From an uncultured Eubacteriales bacterium (GTDB lineage: Bacteria > Bacillota > Clostridia > Oscillospirales > CAG-272), in assembly GCA_905210485.1 (NCBI GenBank), contig CAJLXA010000041.1, positions 1 through 14,305 of the forward strand: a stretch of 14,305 nt of DNA, in the 5' to 3' direction. A program made the translations under genes and the position numbers. Of the stretch, positions 6,201-12,348 are shown piece by piece; position 1 is the stretch's first letter; the number at the start of each line of letters is the position of its first letter. The notes under the pieces were generated by a model. That model was not told where the DNA came from, searched no databases, and saw nothing but the letters and a program-made list of their open reading frames with translations.

Positions 6201-7215
6201 CGAAGATATGCCTTTCCTTGCCGACGGCACGCCGCTCGACATCGTTCTGAACCCGCTGGGCGTTCCTTCCCGTATGAACATCGGACAGGTGCTCGAAGTT
6301 CACCTCGGTATCGCCGCCCGCCGCCTCGGCATCAAAGTGATGACGCCGGTATTTGACGGTGCAAACGAAAAAGATATTATTGAATGTCTGAGATGCGCCG
6401 ACTATGCCCGCGATATTCGTCCCGGTGAAAATGTGGCCGGCAAAGCGCTCTTCATCGAAGTAATCAACGATAAGGGCGAAAAAGACCTTCAGCGCGTTGA
6501 CCGCGAGATCGAAAACGATCCCGTCAAGATCCGTGAGCTGATGGAAAAAGAAACCGTGAAAGTCATTGACGGTAAAGTGACGTTGTATGACGGCCGTACG
6601 GGCGACGCGTTCGATAACCCCGTTACCGTCGGTATCATGTATTACCTCAAACTCCATCACCTTGTTGATGATAAGATCCACGCCCGTTCCAACGGTCCGT
6701 ACTCCCTCGTAACGCAGCAGCCTCTCGGCGGTAAAGCCCAGTTCGGCGGCCAGCGCTTCGGTGAAATGGAAGTCTGGGCTCTTGAAGCTTACGGCGCCGC
6801 CTACACGCTTCAGGAAATCCTGACCGTGAAGTCGGACGACGTGACCGGTCGTACCAAGGCTTATGAAGCCATTGTCAAAGGTGAAAACATTCCGACGCCC
6901 GGTATTCCCGAATCCTTTAAGGTGCTGGTGAAGGAATTGCAGTCCCTGATGCTCGACGTCCGCGTGCTCGATGCGGACGGAAAGGAAATCGAACTCTCCG
7001 ATATCGGTGAAACCGCGCTGAACACCATGAGCACAATCGGTGCCGTCGACGACGCGGTCGACGCTGTAAAGGGCGACGATGCCGAAGACGACGACATCTT
7101 CGATGAAGACGAAGTTTTGGACGAGGGCGACCTCGACGGCTTCGTGGAAGACGGCGATGATTTCGACGAATTCCATGTCGATGACGGCGACGACGATTTT
7201 GATCTTGACCGCTGA
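3286..7215 (+). CDS. rpoB: DNA-directed RNA polymerase subunit beta
   Basis: The product is a full-length 1309-residue beta subunit of the core polymerase. It starts at the ATG at 3286, with GGAGTG at 3271-3276; an upstream in-frame TTG at 3193 has no ribosome-binding site. The rifampicin-binding cluster runs from G502 (E. coli G507), with D511, H521 and S526 matching the sensitive-type E. coli residues D516, H526 and S531. P505 replaces the usual Gln at E. coli 510. The catalytic-region segment KISVGDKMAGRHGNKGVVS and the C-terminal GGKAQFGGQRFGEMEVWALE-type clamp motif are intact. The last 57 residues (1253-1309) are a DxF-rich acidic tail with 30 Asp/Glu, making the protein longer than the B. 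subtilis subunit. It has its own promoter, and rplJ-rplL are not upstream. It ends TGA-TAA and is followed by rpoC. Identification is certain. Confidence 0.99.
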   Translation: MQMPSMLKPKKLGTTTRMSFSKIDDVAEMPDLVEIQKKSYKWLLDVGIAEALRDVSPVENFSGNLSIDFIDYSIDSQPKYSIEECKDRDATYEVPLKVTVRLTDKTTGEVVTSQIFMGNFPLMTDSGTFVINGAERVVVSQLVRSPGIYYDYAVDKMGKHTYTAQVIPYRGAWLEYETDANDVFYVKIDKTRKIPITVLIRALGEECHEDSDEDILRIFGDEEMLNVTFSKDECAREAVENKTTLGEEALKEIYKKMRPGEPPLIDSARTLLVNTFFDPRRYALEPVGRYKYDKKLALAQRIEGHTLAEAVVSRITGEVLADAGEKLTRELSRKIEHNAVNEVVLLLENGKTVKVFGNNTVEPADILGYDLTDCGISEKVRYDELMAIVTEANGDAALLKDLVRARISDLCPRHITKDDIFASINYMLCLTHGIGSFDDIDHLGNRRLRCVGELLQNQLRIGMTRMDKNIKERMAVHDSDDMTAQSLVNARPVATAIREFFGSSPLSQFMDQNNPLAELTHKRRLSALGPGGLSRDRASFDVRDVHYTQYGRMCPIETPEGPNIGLISYLATYARISDYGFLKAPYRRVDKATGIVTKEVVYMTADEEDQYIVAQANEKLDAEGHFVNKRVIARDKAEIIEVEREKIDFMDASPKMLVSVATACIPFLENDDNTRALMGSNMQKQAVPLMVTEAPYVATGMEYKAAVDSGSVIVANEGGFVERASGDIITIMTDSGRRDTYHLLKFKRSNQGTCINQRPIVEEGHRVEKGQVIADGPATANGEVSLGKNALIGFMTWEGYNYEDAVLLNERLVRDDVYTSIHIEEYSIEARDTKLGPQEITREVPNVGEDALKDLDVEGIVKIGTEVHANDILVGKVTPKGETDLTPEERLLRAIFGEKAREVRDSSLRLPHGASGIIVDVKIYSRDNSDDLAPGVNKVVRVYVAQKRKISVGDKMAGRHGNKGVVSRILPPEDMPFLADGTPLDIVLNPLGVPSRMNIGQVLEVHLGIAARRLGIKVMTPVFDGANEKDIIECLRCADYARDIRPGENVAGKALFIEVINDKGEKDLQRVDREIENDPVKIRELMEKETVKVIDGKVTLYDGRTGDAFDNPVTVGIMYYLKLHHLVDDKIHARSNGPYSLVTQQPLGGKAQFGGQRFGEMEVWALEAYGAAYTLQEILTVKSDDVTGRTKAYEAIVKGENIPTPGIPESFKVLVKELQSLMLDVRVLDADGKEIELSDIGETALNTMSTIGAVDDAVDAVKGDDAEDDDIFDEDEVLDEGDLDGFVEDGDDFDEFHVDDGDDDFDLDR

Positions 7216-7253
7216 TAAGAGACGAAGAGACTGAAAATAATGAGAGGGGAAAC

Positions 7254-7276
7254 GCCTGCCCGGCAACCGGGCGGGC
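7254..7276 (+). promoter_or_regulatory. GC-rich hairpin in the rpoB-rpoC junction
   Basis: A 10-bp stem (7254-7263 with 7267-7276, one G-U pair) is closed by a CAA triloop. No T-run follows, so it is not a terminator. It lies between a Shine-Dalgarno-like GAGGGG (7244-7249) and the likely rpoC start at 7291, and may influence rpoC translation or RNA processing. Confidence 0.6.
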
Positions 7277-7290
7277 AGTTCATAAACAGT

Positions 7291-10200
7291 ATGGAAAAGA
7301 GTGTTTTTGATTCCATTAAAATCGGCCTTGCTTCTCCCGAGATGATCCGCAGTTGGTCTTACGGAGAAGTAACGAAACCCGAAACCATCAACTACCGCAC
7401 CCTCAAGGCGGAGCGCGACGGTCTGTTCTGCGAACGGATTTTCGGGCCTGCAAAAGACTGGGAATGTATGTGCGGCAAGTATAAAAGACAGCGCTACATG
7501 GGCAAAGTCTGCGAAAAATGCGGAGTCGAAGTAACGACAAAGAAAGTGCGCCGTGAACGTATGGGCCATATCGAACTGGCGGCCCCCGTTTCGCATATCT
7601 GGTATTTCCGCGCCATTCCGTCCCGCATGGGTCTGCTTCTCGATATTTCGCCCCGTCTTCTTGAGCGCGTTCTTTACTATATCAATTATATTGTGATCGA
7701 TCCCGGCTCCACGCCGCTTGATAAAAAACAGCTCCTGACCGAGCAGGAATACAAATCGTATTATGAAAAATACGAAAACGATTTCCGCGCCGGTATGGGT
7801 GCGGAGGCTATCAAGGAACTACTGAAAGAGATCGACGTTGAAAAGCTCGCCGTCGAGCTTAAAGAAGAACTGAGCGAGGCTTCCGGCCAGAAGAAAGTAC
7901 GTCTTATCAAGCGTCTTGAAGTTGTGGAAGCGTTCCGTAAATCGGGCAATCGCCCCGAATGGATGATCATGGACGTTCTTCCGGTCATTCCGCCGGACAT
8001 TCGTCCGATGGTACAGCTGGACGGCGGCCGTTTCGCCACCTCCGACCTGAACGAACTTTACCGCCGCGTCATCAACCGTAACAACCGTCTTAAAAAGATG
8101 ATTGAAATGCGCGCGCCGGAAATTATCATACGCAACGAAAAGCGTATGCTTCAGGATTTTGTCGACGCATTGATTGATAACGGTCGCCGCGGAAAAGCCG
8201 TCACCGGCGCTTCCAACAGACCGCTGAAATCGCTTTCCGAAATGCTCCGCGGTAAACAGGGACGTTTCCGTCAGAACCTGCTCGGTAAACGTGTTGACTA
8301 TTCCGGCCGTTCGGTTATCGTTGTCGGCCCGGATCTTAAGATCTATCAGTGCGGTCTTCCGAAAGAGATGGCATTGGAACTCTTCAAGCCTTTTGTTATG
8401 AAACGGCTTATCGAAACGCAGAAAGCCACCGGCATCAAGGACGCAAAGAAGAAAGTGGAAAAGGTCGCTCCCGAAGTCTGGGACGCGCTCGAATTCGTTA
8501 TCAAAGAACATCCCGTTCTTCTGAACCGTGCGCCTACGCTTCACCGTCTGTCGATTCAGGCGTTTGAACCGATTCTTGTCGAAGGCCGCGCCATCAAACT
8601 GCACCCGCTCGTCTGCCCGGCTTTCAACGCCGACTTCGACGGCGACCAGATGCCTGTTCACGTTCCGCTTTCGGCAGAAGCGCAGGCAGAGGCACGTTTC
8701 CTCATGCTTTCCGCCAATAACCTCCTGAAGCCTCTGAACGGTAAGGCTGTTACTACGCCGTCTCAGGATATGGTTCTCGGTTCTTATTATCTGACGCTCC
8801 GCCGTCCGCAGGAGTATTATGAAGACGGTACGATCCGTTACAAGGGCGAACCCGGCGAGGGCAGCGTTTACCGTAACGCCGATGAAGCCAAAATGGCTTA
8901 TGCAAACGGTGAACTCGGTCTTCACGCACCGATCAAGGTGTATGTGAAGAAAGAAGTGAATGGCGTGCATTACGAGGGTCTTATCGACGCCACGCTCGGT
9001 CGTATCATTTTCAATGAAAACATTCCGCAGGATCTCGGTTATGTCGACCGTTCCAACCCCGATAAAGTGCTTGACCTTGAGGTCGGATACGACCTTCTCG
9101 AAGCGCAGGGCAGAAACGCCATCACCGATAAGCAACTGAAAAACATCGTTGACCTGACGATCAAGAAGCACGGCTTCCAGGTGGCGGCCGAAGTGCTCGA
9201 CAACATCAAGGCAATGGGTTATCAGTATTCCACGCGTTCTTCGATTTCCATTTCGATTTACGATATGACGATTCCGCCGGAAAAGCCGACGCTGATCCAC
9301 GAGGCGGAAGAAAAAGTCAGCGAACTCATGGAGCTTTATCTGGAAGGCGAACTGACCAATGACGAACGTGCAAAAGCCTCGAACGCCGTTTGGGACGCCA
9401 CAACCAACAAAATCACGGATTGCCTTGTCAAAGGCCTTGACAAGTACAACGCCATCAACATGATCTGTACGTCGGGTGCCCGCGGCAGTATCAAACAGAC
9501 CCGTCAGCTTGCCGGTATGCGCGGACTTATGTTCGCCGCCAACGGTAAAACGATCGAAACGCCTATCAAATCGAACTTCCGTGAAGGTCTGACGATGCTT
9601 GAATACTTTATGGGCGCACGTTCTTCGCGTAAATCCCTTTCCGATACGGCTCTTCGTACTGCGGACTCCGGTTACCTTACCCGCCGCCTTGTCGACGTAT
9701 CGCAGGACGTCATCGTCCGTGAAGAGGACTGCGGCACGCGCGACGGTCTCCTTGTCAGCCAGATCGTGGATAAATCGAATGTACTGGAAAGTCTGAAAGA
9801 CCGTATCATGGGCCGTTTCACGACGGGCCCCATCACCGATCCCGCTACCGGCGAAGTCATTATCGGCGAAAACGAATTGATTACCGAAGATATTGCCGAC
9901 CGCATCGTAAAGGCCGGTATTACCGAAGTGGATGTCCGTTCGATTCTCCGTTGCCGTGCAAAACGCGGCGTTTGCGCGCATTGCTACGGTGCCGACCTTG
10001 CTTCCGGCAAGGAAGTGTCCATCGGCGAGGCTGTCGGCGTTATTGCGGCACAGTCCATCGGTGAACCCGGTACGCAGTTGACTATGAGAACGTTCCACAC
10101 CGGCGGCGTTGCCGGTTCCGATATTACGCAGGGTCTTCCCCGTATCGAGGAACTTTTTGAAGCGCGTCGCCCGAAGAAATCCGCTGTTGTCTGCGAACAT

Positions 10201-10947
10201 GACGGCGTTGCCCATATCCAGACCGAAAAGAAGATTTCCCGCGTACACGTCCGCCCGAACGATCCCACGGTTCCCGAACAGGTATACGATATTCCGTTCG
10301 GCATCAGCGTGACGATCGAAGACGGCGAGACCGTTTCCTGCGGTCAGCCTCTGACCCCCGGTTACGTCAGCCCGAACGATATTCTGCGTTTGAAGGGCAT
10401 CGAAGCGGTTTACGATTATATTATCCGCGAAGTGCAGAGCGTGTACCGCGGCGAAAACGTGGAAGTCAACGACAAACACGTGGAAGTCATCGCGCGTCAG
10501 ATGACACGTAAAGTGCGTGTGGAAGACGCAGGCGACACCGAACTTCTTTCCGGCTCCGTCGTAGATATTGTGGAATTCCGCGAAGAATGCGAAAAAGTTC
10601 AGGAACGCATCGACGCCGGCGAAAAGACACTGCGTATGCCGACATTCTCGCACGTGCTTCTCGGTATTACGAAAGCCTCCCTGCAAACCGAATCCTTCCT
10701 GTCTGCCGCATCGTTCCAGGAAACGACAAAGGTGCTTACTGAAGCCGCTATCAAGGGCAAGGTGGATCACCTGCTCGGCCTGAAAGAAAACGTTATCATC
10801 GGCAAACTGATTCCTGCCGGTACCGGCCTTGACGTGTACCGTAATCTCGACGTTCATAAGATTGACACGGTCGAAGATGAGGATGAAGAGACGGAAGACG
10901 ATGATATTGCGGAGCCGATCGCTGAAGATCCGGCTGCAGCCGTTTAA
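7291..10947 (+). CDS. rpoC: DNA-directed RNA polymerase subunit beta'
   Basis: The product is a 1218-residue beta' subunit. The first zinc site is C59, C61, C74, C77. The catalytic magnesium loop NADFDGDQ has D448, D450 and D452. The second zinc site is C814, C888, C895, C898, and the trigger loop contains M932, R933 and H936; these numbers equal the E. coli positions. The bridge-helix segment GARGSIKQTRQLAGMRGLM precedes it. There is no SI3-type insertion in the trigger loop, so length is near that of the B. subtilis subunit. P455 follows the catalytic loop where Ala is usual. The tail is acidic (EDEDEETEDDD). I chose the ATG at 7291 because family members begin just before the FDSIKIGLASP motif; an in-frame ATG at 7240 would add 17 residues through the hairpin. 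Neither start has an ideal Shine-Dalgarno. It is co-transcribed with rpoB and followed by a strong terminator. Confidence 0.98.
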   Translation: MEKSVFDSIKIGLASPEMIRSWSYGEVTKPETINYRTLKAERDGLFCERIFGPAKDWECMCGKYKRQRYMGKVCEKCGVEVTTKKVRRERMGHIELAAPVSHIWYFRAIPSRMGLLLDISPRLLERVLYYINYIVIDPGSTPLDKKQLLTEQEYKSYYEKYENDFRAGMGAEAIKELLKEIDVEKLAVELKEELSEASGQKKVRLIKRLEVVEAFRKSGNRPEWMIMDVLPVIPPDIRPMVQLDGGRFATSDLNELYRRVINRNNRLKKMIEMRAPEIIIRNEKRMLQDFVDALIDNGRRGKAVTGASNRPLKSLSEMLRGKQGRFRQNLLGKRVDYSGRSVIVVGPDLKIYQCGLPKEMALELFKPFVMKRLIETQKATGIKDAKKKVEKVAPEVWDALEFVIKEHPVLLNRAPTLHRLSIQAFEPILVEGRAIKLHPLVCPAFNADFDGDQMPVHVPLSAEAQAEARFLMLSANNLLKPLNGKAVTTPSQDMVLGSYYLTLRRPQEYYEDGTIRYKGEPGEGSVYRNADEAKMAYANGELGLHAPIKVYVKKEVNGVHYEGLIDATLGRIIFNENIPQDLGYVDRSNPDKVLDLEVGYDLLEAQGRNAITDKQLKNIVDLTIKKHGFQVAAEVLDNIKAMGYQYSTRSSISISIYDMTIPPEKPTLIHEAEEKVSELMELYLEGELTNDERAKASNAVWDATTNKITDCLVKGLDKYNAINMICTSGARGSIKQTRQLAGMRGLMFAANGKTIETPIKSNFREGLTMLEYFMGARSSRKSLSDTALRTADSGYLTRRLVDVSQDVIVREEDCGTRDGLLVSQIVDKSNVLESLKDRIMGRFTTGPITDPATGEVIIGENELITEDIADRIVKAGITEVDVRSILRCRAKRGVCAHCYGADLASGKEVSIGEAVGVIAAQSIGEPGTQLTMRTFHTGGVAGSDITQGLPRIEELFEARRPKKSAVVCEHDGVAHIQTEKKISRVHVRPNDPTVPEQVYDIPFGISVTIEDGETVSCGQPLTPGYVSPNDILRLKGIEAVYDYIIREVQSVYRGENVEVNDKHVEVIARQMTRKVRVEDAGDTELLSGSVVDIVEFREECEKVQERIDAGEKTLRMPTFSHVLLGITKASLQTESFLSAASFQETTKVLTEAAIKGKVDHLLGLKENVIIGKLIPAGTGLDVYRNLDVHKIDTVEDEDEETEDDDIAEPIAEDPAAAV

Positions 10948-10976
10948 TATCGCCGTACACCGTAAAATAATACCGG

Positions 10977-11016
10977 TCGGAGGCAGAACGCGTTCACGCG
11001 TTCTGCCTCCGATTTT
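10977..11016 (+). terminator. Terminator of the rpoBC unit
   Basis: A perfect 16-bp stem (10977-10992 with 10997-11012) with a TTCA tetraloop is followed by TTTT. It lies 30 bases after the rpoC stop and separates rpoBC from the str operon. The gap 10948-11273 otherwise holds only the rpsL promoter and leader; no gene is seen, including the small L7Ae-type gene often found here in Firmicutes. Confidence 0.9.
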
Positions 11017-11120
11017 GACGAACGGACAAAAGAGAACCGGCCTATGACGTCAAAATCACCTGTTTTTCAGGAATTTACAAAAAATTCACATTTCTTTACA
11101 ACGAAAACAAATGAGAGACG

Positions 11121-11149
11121 TTGACAAGAAAAAAGAAACATGGTATAAT
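11121..11149 (+). promoter_or_regulatory. Consensus promoter of the str operon (rpsL-rpsG-fusA)
   Basis: TTGACA (11121-11126), a 17-base spacer and TATAAT (11144-11149) give a perfect match in both boxes, with TGG before the -10. A-rich sequence precedes it. Transcription should start near 11156, giving a leader of about 117 bases. Confidence 0.9.
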
Positions 11150-11157
11150 AATGCGTA

Positions 11158-11187
11158 ATTGTGGCTTTGTTACGGCATAGCCGCAAT
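11158..11187 (+). promoter_or_regulatory. Stem-loop at the 5' end of the rpsL transcript
   Basis: A 9-bp stem (11158-11166 with 11179-11187, one G-U pair) encloses a 12-base loop. It begins at the predicted transcription start. It may protect the transcript's 5' end or serve as a regulatory site. Confidence 0.4.
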
Positions 11188-11273
11188 CATTCCTACTTGT
11201 ATACCTCGTTCCGCCCTCCGCGGGATCTGTGTATAGATAAACATTTATAATTACTTGAAGAAGGAGGAAAACA

Positions 11274-11687
11274 ATGCCAACCTTTAACCAGCTCGTTAAA
11301 AACGGCAGAACCGAACGCACCTACAAGTCCAAGGCGCCGGTGCTTCAGAAGGGTTTCAACACTCTGAAGAACGCGGCTACCGATCAGAGCGCACCGCAGA
11401 AACGCGGCGTTTGCACGAAGGTAACCACCACCAGCCCGAAAAAGCCGAACTCTGCTCTTCGTAAGATCGCGAGAGTACGACTCACCAACGGTATGGAAGC
11501 TACCACGTATATTCCGGGTATCGGCCACAACCTTCAGGAACACTCTGTTGTCCTGATCCGTGGCGGACGTGTCCGTGACCTTCCCGGTTGCCGTTACCAC
11601 ATCATCCGCGGCACGCTGGACGCTCAGGGCGTCGCAAACCGCAAACAGGGCCGTTCCAAGTACGGAGCAAAGCGCCCGAAGAAGTAA
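11274..11687 (+). CDS. rpsL: 30S ribosomal protein S12
   Basis: The product has 137 residues, the length of the Gram-positive form; E. coli S12 is 13-14 residues shorter near the N-terminus. Signatures in order are PQKRGVCTKV (41-50), SPKKPNSALRK (54-64), GHNLQEHSVVLIRGGRV (84-100), DLPG (102-105) and the basic tail KYGAKRPKK. S12 sits at the decoding centre of the small subunit. K56 and K57 match the E. coli PKKP lysines, including the streptomycin site K43. R101 stands at E. coli K88, where Arg gives streptomycin resistance in several bacteria. D102, the residue methylthiolated by RimO in some species, is kept. The start is the ATG at 11274, with AAGGAGG at 11261-11267 and 6-base spacing. 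It is the first gene of an rpsL-rpsG-fusA operon behind a consensus promoter. Confidence 0.99.
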   Translation: MPTFNQLVKNGRTERTYKSKAPVLQKGFNTLKNAATDQSAPQKRGVCTKVTTTSPKKPNSALRKIARVRLTNGMEATTYIPGIGHNLQEHSVVLIRGGRVRDLPGCRYHIIRGTLDAQGVANRKQGRSKYGAKRPKK

Positions 11688-11847
11688 GCCGTCATACGAC
11701 TTACCCGTGAGACATTCCGTGTCTCAGAATGTGCCGTTTGTGCTGTAATTATAAATTGTTTATAGATACAAGACAACGCGCACTTGCGAAAGTTCAGAAC
11801 TTTCGAGTACCTGTGATATCATACTAATCATGAAGGAGGGAAGTACA
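11688..11847 (+). promoter_or_regulatory. Long rpsL-rpsG spacer with two inverted repeats (candidate S7 feedback site)
   Basis: The spacer is 160 bases, long for this junction. One hairpin pairs 11708-11713 with 11721-11726. A second inverted repeat is perfect over 9-base arms (11787-11795 with 11797-11805) around a single A, folding as an 8-bp stem with a CAG loop. In E. coli the equivalent spacer binds S7 and couples rpsG translation to rpsL; the same role here is inference. I see no good promoter in it. Confidence 0.4.
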
Positions 11848-12318
11848 GTGCCAAGAAGAGGTCAAATTTCTAAAAGAGACGTTCTGCCGGATCCTCTGTA
11901 CAATTCTAAGCTGGTAACCAAGCTTATCAACAACATTATGCTTGACGGTAAGAAGGGCGTAGCGCAGAAAATCGTTTACGATGCATTCGCAACGATCGAA
12001 CAGAAATCGGGTGAAAATCCCCTTGAAGTGTTCCAGGCCGCTCTTGAAAACGTTATGCCTTTGCTGGAAGTAAAGGCGCGCCGTATCGGCGGTTCTAACT
12101 ATCAGGTTCCTATGGAAGTACGTGCCGAACGTCGTCAGACGCTCGGTCTGCGTTGGATCACGATGTTCTCCAGAACGCGTGGCGAACGTACGATGGCCGA
12201 ACGCCTTGCTGCCGAGATTCTCGACGCTAAGGCCGGTCAGGGCGGCGCTTTCAAGAAGAAAGAAGAAACCCACCGTATGGCAGAAGCAAACAAGGCGTTT
12301 GCTCACTACAGATTCTGA
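11848..12318 (+). CDS. rpsG: 30S ribosomal protein S7
   Basis: The product has 156 residues, the usual family length. It nucleates assembly of the 30S head by binding 16S rRNA. Motifs in order are MPRRG at the N-terminus, KRDVLPDPLYNSKLVTKLIN (about 9-28), the DGKKGVAQKIVY helix, RIGGSNYQVPMEV (about 79-91), and the terminal KANKAFAHYRF-like segment. The start is GTG at 11848: AAGGAGGG lies at 11833-11840 with 7-base spacing, and the protein then begins exactly as family members do. An in-frame ATG at 11830 precedes the Shine-Dalgarno and would add six unrelated residues. The stop is 30 bases before fusA, so the two are co-transcribed. Confidence 0.98.
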   Translation: MPRRGQISKRDVLPDPLYNSKLVTKLINNIMLDGKKGVAQKIVYDAFATIEQKSGENPLEVFQAALENVMPLLEVKARRIGGSNYQVPMEVRAERRQTLGLRWITMFSRTRGERTMAERLAAEILDAKAGQGGAFKKKEETHRMAEANKAFAHYRF

Positions 12319-12348
12319 TAACCGTATAAAACAAGAAGGAGAAAGAAA

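Noticed and set aside
6861..7316. Ser-rich minus-strand open frame opposite the end of rpoB
   Set aside because: The serine runs are the antisense image of the Asp/Glu tail of beta.
3280..7596. A 1438-codon minus-strand open frame opposite rpoB
   Set aside because: It is codon-aligned with rpoB and rpoC and stays open only because TTA, CTA and TCA are not used. It has no homology-like motifs and is rich in His/Phe/Val as expected of an antisense reading.
7819..10857. A 1012-codon minus-strand open frame opposite rpoC
   Set aside because: Same register effect; it ends exactly at the only CTA codon of rpoC.
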